Shown: piece by piece, positions 11,816 to 24,560 of the stretch | Position numbering within the stretch: the stretch's first letter is position 1 | Layout of the letters: the number at the start of each line of letters is the position of its first letter | Assembly (NCBI GenBank): GCA_963971575.1 | Contig: OZ020617.1 | Coordinates: forward strand, 22,281,403 to 22,345,402 | Reading direction: 5' to 3' | DNA from: Liopterus haemorrhoidalis | Lineage: Eukaryota; Arthropoda; Insecta; Coleoptera; Dytiscidae | DNA length: 64,000 bases | The notes under the pieces: generated by a model | What the model was told of the DNA's origin: nothing | What the model saw: the letters and a program-made list of their open reading frames with translations, nothing else | Database searches by the model: none | Made by a program: the position numbers and the translations under genes

Positions 11816-13382
11816 TATAAAGTAATGTAAAAATTTGTAGAACAGTTATGAGATCTGCATTGATATATACTTGTGCAGCCAAAAGCAAAGCAATAGAAAA
11901 TTCTAAAATGAACATTTTCAGTCGGGTTTACAACAGTTAAAAAAAAAAAAAATTAGATAGCATTGTTTTTGTTCAATCAATAAAACATTCGTGCTTTTCC
12001 AACTTTGGGGGGGGTGGACACACATCTTGATATTTTTTGACAGAGAATGAAAAGCCCACATTTTTTAGTGCACCAATAAATAAGAAGAAATAAGAAGTTC
12101 TGGAGGAGTTCTTCATTAACTGGAGGAGAAGTATTACGCTTAAAGAAAAACTGCTAAAGAATTTTGAGACGACCTTTGTTCAAACAGTTTCGCGCAGCAG
12201 AGCCGGCTGCTAACTTTGCGGGGCGTCGTGCAAGTGATCCCTAACTGTACTTTATATTTGGGGAAGGGGGTAGGCTGTAAAATGCGCGCTCTCTGTATTT
12301 CCTTAACCATTTTTCCGCGAAGTCTCGGGCGGTTGCCCCGGTCGCCCATACGTTATGCTGATCCTATCGCGCAGTCACAAACTAAAATGTTTCATAATTA
12401 AACAAGGGAACGTGTTACAACGTCGAACATGCTTTTTCGTGTTTTTTTCGTTGCTTTAGACTAATTTGCTTTGTTACTGAAAGTGACTAATCGTGTTTAG
12501 ATTTATTCTAAAATGTCTTTGCTTTCTGATTAAACGTGACAAATTGTATTTTGTTTTGTAACATATTTTAGCTTTTTGGCCACTGTGTGTCAGTCATACT
12601 TAATTCATTGAAAAATCCGGCAGAAGCAAGAACGTTTTTGCTTTAAATTGTTTAGACTAATCTGTGTGCACCTGGATTTGTACATGACAGAATATCAATT
12701 GTATTCTGAATTTTGTTTATAAATTAAATGTATATGAAATGTAAAATAATTATGTTATTCTCACTTGATCTTTGCAGCGTTTTGATGCCCTGTAGAAAGA
12801 AAAAAATTGTATGCAACACGTAAGGAAAATGATACATTATCTTACTGCATAAATAGCTAGTGCCTTGTGATGTGTTATAAATATTGAGATGGTTAGTTAT
12901 TTTGTTTATAATAATTTGCGAATTTAATATAATTGCTGCAGTCCACGGGCCGCACGTTCCCACCGCTGTTCATACACCAAGACGTGTTAAAATTTCAGTT
13001 AAGCTTCGAACTATACTAAAATGAAGCAGAGATAATGAAAATAATAGGGCTATATTAAGAATCTAACAACAGGATTTGATGGCGAAACTTTGAAGTCCGA
13101 TGCTCGCCGTAAGAACGTTGAGAAATAAATCAGTATTAATATGAACGTCATACCGAATATTACCAAAGTGCTAAAGAAGTATAACCAACAGTTGCTTCCT
13201 ACAGCTTTATGCAATTAACAAGAATATAAACGGCTTAAGAGAATTTCTGTGAAAGAAACGCAGTGTAAACGGTAATACTGCTTTATACTTTTCTTTAGAT
13301 TTCCAGGAACATTTTGTAGCAATATTATATGATCATTTTCGAATATATGAAATAAATTACAATGGAAATTCTTAGAAATGTA
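11816..13382. other. Non-coding, with a diverged repeat piece at about 12170-12370
   Basis: The segment containing GCCCCGGTCGCCCATACGTT resembles sequences at about 22740-22905 and 30627-30800, so it is probably a diverged interspersed repeat. The rest shows nothing I can name. Poly(A) at 11939-11952 and a G run at 12006-12015 are present. Confidence 0.4.
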
Positions 13383-13658
13383 CGAGGATTACTACTTATT
13401 TTTCGCGGTCTAGTTGTTGTTGTTTATTGATAGATGTTCGCATTCGACAAGATGTTTTTTGAATTGTTCATGTTTTTATGATAATTTGTCTTGACATGAC
13501 AAGTTGTGTACGATTGTTAGCACTCATTTAAATAAAAACATTTCTATTAAAAAAGGAACTAGAACGCGAACTTTTTAAGCCATGATTTTTTATGATTTAA
13601 AAACCTAAATCGACAACAATGTTCGCAAAAATTAAAGCGATTTTTTGGTGATTTTGGT

Positions 13659-14940
13659 GAAAGCACCATCCTTGGCTATTGTAGAACGGTGGATCGACGA
13701 GTTCCAACGTGAGAGGATTTCTCTCAAAGACGAACATCGTGAAGGTCGTCCTGTTAGTGTTGTCACTCCGAAAACTATCGACGATGTCTGAAATTTGTTG
13801 GAGGTGGATAACTGCTGCACTTACAAAGATATTGAGGCATCCTGCGGTACATCCATGAATCGAATCAATACAATCCTACATGAACATCTGGCCGTCAGGA
13901 AGCTTTGTGCTTAGTGGATACCATACCAATTAACTGATGTTCAAAAGAGGGCACGTGTGGAGTGAAGCAAGAAAATGCTCATTAAATTTTAGAGGCTAGT
14001 CAAAATCTGTCTATTACATTTTGACAAAACATGGATTTCCTGCTACTGCCACTGCTAGTCGGCTCAGTGGGTCTTCCCAAATGGAAACGAACCACTCAAA
14101 AGGAACCATACATGGAATACTGCCACGAAAATGGTTGCTTCATTCTTCGGACGTACGCGTCATATTGCAACTGTTTCACTCGAACATTGTCCTACAGTCA
14201 CTGCTGAATGGTATACTATTTGTTTGCCGAATGTGTTCCAAAAAATACGCGAAATGCGGCCAAAAGCGAGAATCCTCCGTCATCAGTACAATGAACGACC
14301 ACATGCCGCAGCTAGGACTATGGAAGAAATTACTGGAAAAAAGAGTGGAAGAAATGACTCATCCGCTTTAAGGGCGTATCACACTAGAACACTATCCAAG
14401 TTTTATTTTGTAAGTCTTTTTCCAGGATTCAAGTCTTCAAGTCTTCAGCTATCACACGCGAAACAGGGAAAAGTAACTTGCGTCTGCGTACATAACGTTA
14501 ACAATAGACCCATCTCACTTGATCTGACTGAAAGGGAGAGGCCGCGCACGCGCATTTCAAGACTTGGACTTCATCTGTCTTCTAGAAATAGGGGAAATAT
14601 ATCTCGATGTATTTGCTCAGACTTGAAGACCTAGGTTTTTTGTCATGCTATCACACACACAGGACTTCGATTCGAATGCAAAGACTTTAATTTTCCAAGT
14701 TTAGACTTGAATAATAACTCTAGTGTGATAAGACCTTTACAGTCCCGACTTAGCACTTTGTGACTTCTTCTTCTTTCCTTTTATAAACGGTTAATTGCGT
14801 CTACTAAATTATAATGGCTCTGAAGCAGCGTTCGCCTACAAAACTCTCGTTTCTGAGGTGACACCTGAATGATGAACCCAATGCTTTCCAAATTGGTTTC
14901 ACATGATGGAAAACTGCATTAAACATGAAAATATTTTGAA
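13659..14940 (+). pseudogene. Mariner transposase pseudogene interrupted by a MITE
   Basis: From 13659 the frame encodes IVERWIDEFQRERISLKDE, EGRPVSVVTPKTIDDV and a CTYKDIEASCGTSMNRI helix-turn-helix, typical of mariner DNA-binding domains, with several stops. From about 14131, MVASFFGRTRHIATVSLEH and TAEWYT are followed by a degraded HQYNERPHAAA in place of the usual HHDNASPHTA (second catalytic Asp changed). Coding then breaks at the MITE and resumes as YSPDLAL.DFFFFP (about 14738-14780) with the third Asp. No functional product is expected. Confidence 0.85.
14371..14736. mobile_element. 366-bp MITE, PIF/Harbinger-like, nested in a mariner transposase
   Basis: The ends AGGGCGTATCACACTAGA (14371-14388) and the inverse of 14719-14736, AGGTCTTATCACACTAGA, match at 16 of 18 positions. 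TTA flanks it at 14368-14370 and 14737-14739, the TWA duplication of PIF/Harbinger elements. Removing one TTA and the insert rejoins the host element's Tyr-Ser-Pro-Asp region. The interior is rich in AAGTCT/AGACTT subterminal motifs, as expected of transposase-binding repeats. It has no coding capacity. Confidence 0.88.
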
Positions 14941-15017
14941 AAACAATACACTTATTTCAATAAACAAATTTTGTTGTTTTACTTGTTATCCGCAAAACTT
15001 AGGTAGCAACCCTCGTA

Positions 15018-16239
15018 CATATAAGACAAAAAGCTAAACCCATGTCAAACGTCTGACAGTTTAATCACTCTCGGAACTGAAGTTCATTATTTGTAATTTA
15101 AGATAAAATTATTGTTATGTTTATAAAGCATTTACAACAGTTATGTCGTTAATTTGCAATAAGAACTTTGTGCGTAGAGATTTACAGACAACTTGAGTTT
15201 AGTACGAACTGAAGAATTCAGATTTCATCAAATCACAAAATTATATTTTCTTCTTTTTAATCGGCAAAATTTCATTTTGGTATCAATATTGATAATCGGC
15301 CACTCATATTTTTATTATTATTATTAGGTACGTACGCTGGTTCAAGAAAACCATGGGTGACAGAGAAATTTGAAAAATATTGGATTCAACATTAAATAAA
15401 TCTATAAAAAAATCTGTTTAAATTATACAATTTCATTTAGACGTGCACTAAAAAGTCAAAAAAGAATTTATTTCAGTTATCGCATGTTTGTCATGACGAA
15501 AAATAAAATCGTGGTCCGATCATAAAAGATATCCTTCAAATTGAACCACGATCCTCCAAAATATTTTCTATACTCATTTACATCTAATAATATAAGACGC
15601 TAGAGACTTTCATAATAAAAAATAATTCTATGATTAAAAACAAATTAATCATTATAAACGAGTTTCCTCATTTGTTCACTGTTCCGAAACATGCACAGAT
15701 TAATTTAATTTGTTATTTCTTGTTAATAAAATCAAGAAAGGACCATAATGGACCTACAAAAATTGCTTTCAAAAGTGAAAAAGGCGTTGCCAGCGACCTA
15801 TACCTACTGTACAGATTTACATATTTCGAAAGAAACAATTTAAATTTAAAATATATGTATATATATATATTTTAAATACAGTGCAACAACACTAATTTGG
15901 ATATTTTTTGGAATCTCGTAATGAAAATATTATTTTTTCACCTCAAATTGTTCAACTGAATCTATTGACATTTTTAAACTATTCAAAGAATTTATTACAA
16001 ATAAATTACTAAATATTAGTTTTTATATAAATTCCTAAAGGTGACCACTCAAAAATCACCAGACCTTAACTATATAGTGCGTGAAGACAGTGCTACCAAC
16101 CGTAAAATTATTGTTTTCGGTATAGATTGTTAACTAATTAATAAATTTGTTAATCAGTCAATCAAAATAATTGGATCAAGTTTCAATTGACATTGTTTCC
16201 GTTTTTAATGAAACATAAAAATATGAGCTTTCTTATTTT
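15018..16239. other. AT-rich non-coding, nothing recognised
   Basis: The frame at 15630-15875 has no domain or homologous pattern that I recognise. A short ATT run near 15310 could be a retroelement tail, without supporting code. Confidence 0.4.
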
Positions 16240-16896
16240 GTCCCACACCCTGTAGCCCAGATGATTTAAACTAAAAATCTGAAAAAATTCTAAGTAATAT
16301 ACATTGATGCGAACCGGAATAGTACAACAGGAATTTTTGATCAGAATATGTTTTCGGAAAATAACGCATTTTTTGTGTTTTTAACTAAAATATGTTAAAT
16401 ATTTAATTCGCTATGTAACACACCAGATCAGTAGCTTTAGTAACGTAGTTGGTTTTGTCGTTCGCTTAATAAAGTAACTTAATTTGTAAACTAGAGTTCG
16501 AATCCTGTTAATTTTATATTTTCTGTTTTTTTTTTTGCATTTTTATTTTGTTTAAAGTATTTTGTCAAAATTCTAGTTATATTTTGGTAAATGTTGCATT
16601 TAATTTTTAAAAGCGTAAATTTAATAACCAGTGGGAAGTGTTGAAATTATAATTCAATTCTATGTTTGAGAGGGCGGGGCTTATGATTTAAGCAACCAAT
16701 GGAAACCTTGCTATATAAAAAATTTAACATATTTAGAAAATTAAATAATGGTTTTAGGCATTCGAATTAAAATTCATAAAAAAATATTGTGACATAAAAT
16801 TTTGTGTCTAGGCATCCCAAATAATCATCATTTAGTTACTTAATACCTGCATAACTCAGAAATGTATGAAAATTCACACTTCACATCAATTTTTTA
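16240..16896 (+). repeat. R1 repeat family, copy a (5'-truncated)
   Basis: It begins at CCCACACCCTGTAGCCCAGAT and ends at AATTCACACTTCACATCAA, landmarks shared with copies at 29598-30617, 33709-34250 (inverted) and 34829-36369 (inverted). At about 16430-16510 it carries a tRNA-like block with GAGTTCGAATCC (RNA polymerase III B-box) followed by a T run. The CAGACA/TGTCTG-rich outer part present in copies b and d is missing. No protein-coding frame is present. The class of element is unknown. Confidence 0.8.
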
Positions 16897-18684
16897 ATTT
16901 GTGAAATAATTATTCGGTAAATAGAATTTTTCAATATATCAATCAAAACTACAATGATTCACAATATTTTTTATTGAACTTTAATGTGAACTATGTATTT
17001 ATATAGTCTGTAAAACTCAAAAAGATTTAAACTATACACCACTAAAAGAATTTTTCAAATCGACTTGATAATTTCTGAGATTACCGCGAAAATACAATCA
17101 AATTCGCTGCTTTGTAATATAATAAAAAACTAAGGAACAATAATGCGATAAAATAATAAGTGATATACTATCAAGTTTGAATATATAGATAGCGACACAA
17201 CAGCCCCCCAAATATTCATTTTATTAATAACTGCACTACTGAACAGACAATAATTTCTTTATTTTTATTTTTATAAATTTTACCTAAATACATTTTTGTG
17301 GTAAAATAAAAAAAAATATTCTGTGTTGTCCCCTCGTAACTTCCCAAATATTCACCCAAATGAAAAATAAAATGCGTAAGACGAAAAATATTTTATTTCT
17401 CATTTTAAATAACAGCGTAAGTCACTGGCTACCATCGCATCACACGTTTCTTTTATCCTAGTTCCCGTAGTACATTTCTTACAGAGCAGACTGGAACTAA
17501 ATATATACAATCGCATAACGTTAAAATCGCATAAAAATAAACCATACAATAAGCGATTAACAGTATAAAGGGAAAAAACGATCATGTATGTATAAATAAA
17601 TAATTTTGTAAACAAATTTTCTAGAATTTATTTTTATTTTGCTCCATACAAAACGATTTGTTTTTGAAATTTTCTAACCGGACTATAGTGAATCCGGACT
17701 GATCGAAGCCGGACTATTCGAGGTATTCCTGTATATCCTAAATTCAACCGTCTATCAAAATCCAGAAATAGCACTACCTACTACTGCGGATTAAATTTTT
17801 AGAACTATCATTAGTTTTTTTGTATCTGATTAATAATTTGAGTAATAATTGTATTTATGTTTAACTCTGTCTTGTATAAATCTAATTGTGTAAATCTACA
17901 CTATTTGCTTGATTTTTCTTGACTGACTGTAAACGATTTAATTGTATTGTATTATGGTCAATAAATAAATATTATTAGTATTATTATATACGAAGAGTTT
18001 AAATATACACGATAGGTACACAAAAAACAACAGACATAGGGAATTATTATATAAGATGGTAATAGAATGATTCTAAAGCAATGATTATGTAGACTGTTTT
18101 GGTATTATAATGAATAGAATTCTATTCTATCGTTGCCAATTTCACGAGTATATTAGCGGTTGCCAAATAACTATAGTTCTTTTTTTTTTTTTTTTCAAAT
18201 ATAGAATAGAATTCTATTACTAATAATCTCACCACAGACTGTATTAACAAAACAAATTGATTAAGAATCGAACAGACTGTACTGCCATGCGTGAATTCAG
18301 TATATAGAACTTGCTTAGACATACATATATAAGGTGAGTATAGAGTTGACCTGGATTTTTACAAAATATATCAAACAAAAATAACATCAAAGTTATAGAA
18401 ACAAATTTAATTTTTCCAAATAACTTCCTTGCTTTATATATATTTTTGGTCCCAAAGGAGTATTCGGGAGGCAAAAAAATGAAAATTTCATGAGGAGATG
18501 ATGAATTGCAACTTTGGCTTCGTATGCAGCCAAACTTTTTTTTTTCCTGTCAGTAATTGTAAGTTGCCCGAGTGATGAGATAATAAGATATTTTGAAAAA
18601 TAAAATTTGTTGTTGTTGCAGTATTGGTTTCATTTGAACCATGCAGTTTTATTACACTCAACTCCTCTTAAAATCACCTTACTG
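16897..18684. other. Non-coding with repeat fragments
   Basis: About 17220-17400 resembles 31500-31670 (shared phrase CCCAAATATTCA followed by A-rich sequence). About 17690-17735 has repeated CCGGACT motifs reminiscent of pogo-type termini. About 17820-17985 ends in TCAATAAATAAATATTATT, a LINE-like 3' tail. No gene is supported. Confidence 0.4.
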
Positions 18685-19005
18685 CAGTGGGCAAACAGCG
18701 GGCCACATGCTGCCTTTGATTGTTTTACATGCGGTCCTCCATGAATTATTATAATAGTAAAAACTAATCTTTACTGTGGCCAATAAAAAAACATTCTACG
18801 CAACGTGCTCAAGTGACTATTATACTATCGTTGATTTCGGCGAAACAGTTTTTCTGTTTGAGTATTTGACTGTAGCAACTCACTGGTACTAGTCTGTAAT
18901 AGTTGGAGCGATTATTATTATTATTTCTTTTTTCTTTAGTGTGGCCCTTTTAGTTACACTATTTGCGCAAACTGGCCCTCTTCAAAAAAAGTTTGCCCAC
19001 CGGTG
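18685..19005. mobile_element. Non-autonomous hAT-like element
   Basis: The left end CAGTGGGCAAACAGCGGGCC and the right end (inverse CACCGGTGGGCAAACTT, with GGGCCA further in) form imperfect inverted repeats of the CAG-type seen in hAT elements. It is about 320 bp and has no coding capacity. An 8-bp duplication could not be read with confidence. Confidence 0.65.
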
Positions 19006-19665
19006 CTATATTTTATACTAGGTCAATTCTGTGTAACACACCTGCATATTCGTAAATGCGTAGATCTATAAGCTATAGAAAATCCGTAATACGACTCTTT
19101 TATAGATTTACGTAAATGTCAGTTGTTTACCCATATGTACCACTAATATTCACTGAAAGCAAGTTATAGAAACTACTAACTTCACGCGTGTTACATACCT
19201 TACAATTTGCAATATAACAATCAAAAATACTATTTAAAAAAAATTTAATCAAGCTTTATTTTTCGGAATACACTTTTCTTTTCTTACCTGTTCTTTTGAA
19301 ATACCTTTTATATTTTATTTTTTTGTCGCTTGGCCTTTGGAGCGCCTTTCACCATTATTTTGGTCACTAGGTTTTCGTAAATTTAATATTTTTTATTTAA
19401 GTAGAATTTGAATAATTTATAAGTATTTTTTTTTTTTTTTTTTGTTAAAGCGGATCTAAATGGAGATTTTTAAGTTGTCACGAAAACCGAATTTGGCAAG
19501 GTTATTTTATTTTTTATATTGGCATTTATCATTGACATTTATTAGAAAAATAAAATAAAAAATACATTTAAAAATGTTTGGAAAATGTAAGAATTTAAGA
19601 AATGAGACATTTGTATTAAAAATGACACAAAAAAATCAAAATGACATTTAATAATGTTATAAGCT

Positions 19666-19994
19666 GTTCACTTTTGTAAGGACAAACTAGATCTGGTTAT
19701 TTTGGTGATTTTTATAGTGTATTACTGACTTTTAGAAACTTGGTTATATTGTAAAAAAGGCTTTACAGTTTTGGGTTATGTTTATATTTATTTTTGGTTA
19801 GTATTGTATTTATAAAATATTTAAGATGTCACTGTTTAAAATGAAATATAACAAAAGATATTTTTTTTAAATAACATATTTATAATCTGACTTTTCAAAT
19901 TATTTTTCTGTAATACCAACATGACATACAGTTTCAAAGGTGTAAACTGTTGAAAACAAAATATCCTTTTAGTTCCTTCTTACAAAAGTGAACC
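19666..19994. mobile_element. 330-bp MITE with GTTCACTTTTGTAAG ends
   Basis: GTTCACTTTTGTAAG on the left is matched by CTTACAAAAGTGAAC on the right (about 19978-19992), a 15-bp perfect inverted repeat. A related end piece sits at 59272-59340. No clear target duplication or superfamily could be assigned. Confidence 0.7.
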
Positions 19995-20616
19995 GTTGAT
20001 ATTAACTTTAATCTAAAAATGTTTATTGTAAGAATGATTTACAAAGCTTAACCAAAACGGTCAAAAGCGGGAATTAAACTAAGTTCCTATAGACTTCCAC
20101 AGAATACAAAATAAGAGAAATTGTGCATAAAATATAACATTGATACAATATAAAAAATATTTTAACTGTATAATAATAATAGGAATAGCCTATACTTTTG
20201 GTTTTATTTGTCAATAACTAAGAAAAATTATTGTGGTTATCGTTACTATAAATCGAAAATCATTATATTTTACAGGCGCCAATAAAATAACTGCAACCCG
20301 ATAACATATATTCTAAGTACACTTTTATTGCAAATCTAATTGAAATTTATTTTGAAAGAAAAAACGTGTAAAAAAACAATCTTCGTACTTCTTATAAATA
20401 ATGTGGGAATCTATAGCAGATTCGGAAGATCCGTAACGTTTTTGGCGCGCGCAAAAATAGTCTATAGATTGCTTATCGCACTCGTAATGGGTTGCACAGA
20501 ATTGACCCACTATTTTAGTTAGGTAAATAACAATAGGTTTCCAACATCCAAATAACCTATAGGTGTGCCTTATTTTTATCGGCGATTTTATAGGATGAGA
20601 CAGCGAGCTTATTTAA
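19995..20616. other. Non-coding, nothing recognised
   Basis: Sequence left of the inverted duplication. Two overlapping opposite-strand frames at 20325-20522 have no recognisable features. Confidence 0.4.
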
Positions 20617-20927
20617 TAAATTTTTGGACTGAGAAAGGAATTTAGTCGGCCGACACGAAGAAGAAGAATAGAAGTTACCTCGAAAGATAGACACTTAAGA
20701 CAGTGTAGGCTAGTGAATTTATATGAGTAAAGACGAAAGGAGACAAAATCAACGAATATAAGTTCTATTCGGGGAAATATGAAATTACTTTAATAAGTAC
20801 ATACTTCCACAATTTTAATTTTATTTAATAAAACTTTGGTTTATTAAACTATAATTTAAAAGTTTTGGTTATGGAAATAAAGTGGTAATTATATGTAAAA
20901 TATGTTTCCTTTCACGAGGTGGCTTAC

Positions 20928-20965
20928 TATATAAGCAGGGGGTTCTATTGTAAAGTTGTCAGTCA
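20928..20965 (+). promoter_or_regulatory. TATA box and TCAGT initiator of cuticle gene A
   Basis: TATATAAG at 20928-20935 is followed 33 bases on by TCAGTC at 20959-20964, the arthropod initiator, placing the start near 20961. The same pair with identical spacing precedes copy B. The 5' untranslated region would be about 35 bases. Confidence 0.85.
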
Positions 20966-20995
20966 TCTGCCGTGATCCATCAACACATATTCACC

Positions 20996-23876
20996 ATGAA
21001 CACCTACATCGTAAGTATTGGAAAATTTGGAATAACTAGATCTCAAAAATTGTAAAAGATTGTGATAAATATGCGGTGCTACAAGATTTCAAAGATTTTT
21101 TGCTCGTTAGATTTCCAGATCTTCTTTTTTTTGGTCGTTAATACAATAGGTAAAATATATTAATGGAAGTGTTTTAATTTTTGGGTCACGAGAAAAAAGG
21201 GAATCACTAGTTCGTTAAGAATTTTTTTTTGTTGGTATTGTTGAAAACATTTTTATTAGACATCCTTTAAAAAAAAAAAAAAAAAACTACCGTATCTCAA
21301 AAACTAGGAAGAATAGCGGGCTGCGGATTAAATTTTTGGATTTTGATAGTTATAGGAAAATGATTTTAACATTGTCAAACCATTTTTAACACAGGCAATT
21401 CTGGAAAATGGACAAAATTTTGAACGTATCTTAAACTATAAAAAAGATAGAGAATTACAGTTGAAATTTTATTTTTGTGGTTCGAATTAGTACTTCTAAG
21501 GGTATGAACACGTAGTAAGATTGTTTCTGGTGCTGGTTTAGTGCACTCGTAAAAAGTCTGGATTTTTTTTTATTAAAAAAGAGTTGACCTGGTTTAGAAT
21601 TTATCTGCAGACTAGATGTTGTAAAACAAATCCATAACGAAATAATAAAATTTATTCTGCCGGTAAGTAATTGTAAACGTCGGTAATTCTCTACAAAATA
21701 TTTTAATAAAATAGATTTTCGCTGAAAAAGATTCCTCGGCTATCGCTTGTTTGAAGACCATTGATATCTCAAAAAATTAAGGAGTGGGGGGGGGGGGGGG
21801 GGATGTTTGAAAACAAATTGTTTATGACTGTCCAATTCACAAAACAAATACATGATAAGTTTCATTTAACTTATTTTATCTCTCTTGATTATTAGACGTT
21901 TACACGCTTTTAAGGGACACGTGTTTTTTTTTTTTTGTAATTGAACGTGACCACCTTAAGTATTATTTACCTCCTAAGCCCCCTCAAGAAAAAAATTTGG
22001 GTGCGTGTCTGATATCGATTCTTAAGTCTTAGTCAACACAAACTAAAATTAAAATCTGTGGTGGCAGTCGTCTATGACCCATCCAATTTAATTTTTTATT
22101 ACACATTTCCGTCGGTTTTAAAATGTTTCTTTAGTATTTTTAAAATTTAGTAATAACTAAATTAAAAGAAGTAAAATATTACAAGTTTTACATTTTACAT
22201 TCTTTTCCTCGAAACTATCTACCTCAAAAGGTCATAAAGCAGCTGCCCGCTACGGTTACTCAGCTCCTGGCTTAGCAACACAAAACAGTTATAGATACAT
22301 CTTCAAGGAATTAACATCTCATATGATTCTCAAACACAATAATATCGTTCAAAAACTCTAACACTGGCATTTTTCATTTAAAATCCTGCAGTCATATTAA
22401 TTGCACAAATGTAACAAAGAAATTAGTCAATGGAGTGGCCGAGCTCGTTCATGCAGTTCTGACTGGTTAAAACTGTCTGAATTGTGAAGTTCATAGTTCA
22501 AGTCCCCGTTGGTGATATTATTCGGGCGAGAATAATATGTTAACATTACTCCCATTTTCACAATCATTCACCCCTCATCCAGTTGTAGGAGCACGCCACC
22601 TGGCATCGGTGATTAGCCTCATCGTAGAAATAGGCCGATAAAATAAATAATAAAAAAAAAAACAAAGTATAGTCTTTCTTTGTTCGATTAAAAATTTAGT
22701 TTGTGACAAACTGTTTATAATTGGAGCGGGATGAAAACTTTGCGGGGCCCTGTGGAAATGAGCACTGAGTGCACTTCATCTTTTCAGAGCCTTGCGCAAT
22801 TAACCTCTGACTCTATTAACCATTTTGTACCGTGTACTGTGCGAACAACCACGAAGGTATGAGAAATTGCCCCGGTCGCCCATGCGTTACGATGGCCCTG
22901 TTAACAATATAACATTAATTAATTATATATAACTGTCAGGATACAAATATCGAGTGAAATTAAATATAATTTGTGAAATTTACCGAGCAATTATTATATA
23001 CATTTTCTAGAGAACATTGCATATTACCAGAATGAAGCATTGCTAGTGGGGCGGAACAAGTTCAATAAAAGCGGCAAATTATCAAACAAATATCAAATAT
23101 ATTTTCACAGTTTTATTGCACTTATTCCGCATGACCGAACAAAGCCTTTACTGTACAAATTAACTACTTTTAAAAACCGCCCTAAAATTTTATCAACTCT
23201 TTTTACTACCGTGGAGTTATATTTCAAAGAGACGAGCCGATTCTTTACAACTCTGACTAATAGATCTATTGTTATTTTCGAGCTCTCTAATTATAATACT
23301 CTTATTAGAAATTTTAAAAGTAATATATAACGTTCTACACATCATGTTTCACAGTGAAATTTCTAATACTTCTGTACAATATATGTAAAATTCACCTTTT
23401 GTAGCTTATTGCTGCTGCCATCATCACCATTGTGGCTGGTCAACATGGAGAAGAACATCATGATGATCATCATTACGTAGATTATCATGTAAGAATTATT
23501 TATTTTTACTACATAACCCTCTTAAAGGTTTATAACTATTGGTAACTCAAATGACGGAACACTTTTATATTTACTTCCGTTTTATTTATTTTGTATATTT
23601 CACTGTTTAATCTTTCAGGGTCATCCGGTTTATCATTTCGATTATTCCGTCCATGATCCAAAACACCATGACATCAAGCGCCAATGGGAGACCCGTGATG
23701 GGGAGCACCTCAAAGGATTCTACTCTCTTGTCCAACCTGACCACAAGGTACGCAACGTCCATTATGAAGCTGATAAGAACGGATTCCGTGCTGAAATCAA
23801 ATACGAAGGTAATGGACATCACCACCATCAAACTATTTCTGGAGGACATGGCTTTGGACACGGACAAGGATTTTAA
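20996..23876 (+). CDS. Cuticular protein, RR-2 type (CPR family), copy A
   Basis: Three exons, 20996-21010, 23405-23488 and 23619-23876, join in phase 0 to 118 codons. All introns are GT-AG: GTAAGTATT after the first exon, TTTTGTAG before the second, TTTCAG before the third. The first five residues (MNTYI) plus LIAAAIITIVAG form a signal peptide split by intron 1, as is usual in insect cuticle genes. The mature protein starts with a His/Asp/Glu-rich stretch, then a chitin-binding RR-2 domain (Rebers-Riddiford) with YHFDYSVHD, ETRDGEHLKGFYSLVQPD and VHYEADKNGF. The usual DGTRRTVDY is replaced by DHKVRNVHY. A His/Gly-rich tail ends in GFGHGQGF. Role: extracellular structural protein binding chitin, probably of rigid cuticle. 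Copy B on the other strand is about 97% identical in exon 3. Confidence 0.93.
22434..22660 (+). mobile_element. SINE with tRNA-Ser/Leu-like head, in intron 1 of cuticle gene A
   Basis: The head GGAGTGGCCGAGCTCG has the GTGGCCGAG start typical of Ser/Leu tRNAs. A B-box-like CATAGTTCAAGTCCCC follows, then a body with TTATTCGGGCGAGAATAATA, CATTCACCCCTCATCC and GGAGCACGCC, and an A-rich tail. A second copy with the same body is at 54079-54282. It is absent from the corresponding intron of copy B, so it inserted after the gene duplication or was lost from B. Confidence 0.85.
22726..22910. repeat. Interspersed repeat in intron 1, shared with copy B intron
   Basis: Contains GGGGCCCTGTGGAAATGAGC and GCCCCGGTCGCCCATGCGTT. 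The same sequence occurs inverted at about 30627-30800 in the other arm, and a diverged piece lies at about 12170-12370. The end GATGGCCCTG could be a CAGGGCC-type terminus. Its presence in both arms means it predates the duplication. Confidence 0.6.
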
Positions 23877-23985
23877 ATCAAAAGATTTACTAGCCAAATG
23901 ACTGAATCCATAGTTAAAGGATTGGAAGATCAGTTTAACAATGGATAACTTTTAGAACTGTTTGCTTTTTTCTATTTTTTCTGTT

Positions 23986-23991
23986 AATAAA
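23986..23991 (+). terminator. Polyadenylation signal of cuticle gene A
   Basis: AATAAA lies 110 bases after the stop codon, in the same place as in copy B. Confidence 0.7.
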
Positions 23992-24560
23992 TAATTTTAA
24001 AACAAATAAGTATTATTCAATTCAAAAATTAGAATAAATATATGTTGTGAGGCGCTTTAGGATTCAAATGTTTAAATAGAGATAATTTAGTGATATAGTC
24101 ACAAGGTTTTGGTTAAGGGTCAAGTACATCAAGGTTGCTGATGTTACGTATTGTGAAACATAGAATGTGCAATTTGGTTATTGTATGTCAACTGTTGTTT
24201 ATTGAACTACTTCTAAACAATTTGATAAATATTAATCGTTAATGTTTTATTGGTGCGACACAATGGCCTAAACGAGTGATGTTTCTGAAACATGGAAGTA
24301 GAATTGTTCCTGGTTTATAGATATAAATTGGTTTAGAATGATAGAGCAGGAGGTAGTCAAGAAGTAGTCAGTAGCCACGATACCAGAATGACATGTGCTA
24401 TCTATGTAAGTACCAGCCCAGTTGTGCAAATAACCGAGACGAGATGTGAATGTGGATGACGGCGCATCTGCCCGTATTCGTTCAACGCTGATGAAAGTAT
24501 AGTTCGACCGACCCCGAGGAAGTTGTGGAGAAGTATAAATCATCAACACATCAAACAAGC

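Larger units (their letters stand above)
13383..15015 (+). mobile_element. Full-length mariner-type element split by a MITE
   Basis: TA flanks the element at 13381-13382 and 15016-15017. The left end CGAGGATTACTAC and the right end (inverse CGAGGGTTGCTACC) match as diverged inverted repeats, continuing into a GCGG block. Subtracting the 366-bp MITE and its 3-bp duplication leaves about 1264 bp, the normal mariner size. The transposase reads on the plus strand and is badly decayed. Confidence 0.88.
20617..24560 (+). repeat. Left arm of a large inverted duplication (cuticle gene copy A)
   Basis: Sequence from TTTTTGGACTGAGAAAGGAA (about 20617) through the promoter, exons, introns and 3' flank to about 24560 (CATCAACACATCAA) is matched in reverse order and opposite strand by 32966 down to about 27405. 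Copy-specific insertions break the match: a SINE at 22434-22660 and about 190 bp at 24045-24235 in this arm, and three insertions in the other. Confidence 0.88.

Noticed and set aside
12140..12401. Short genes on both strands at a GC-richer spot
   Set aside because: The segment resembles an interspersed repeat also present at 22.7 and 30.6 kb.
23607..23897. Frame opposite cuticle exon 3 (and its twin at 27844-28134)
   Set aside because: Antisense shadow of the conserved coding exon; the RR-2 domain is on the other strand.
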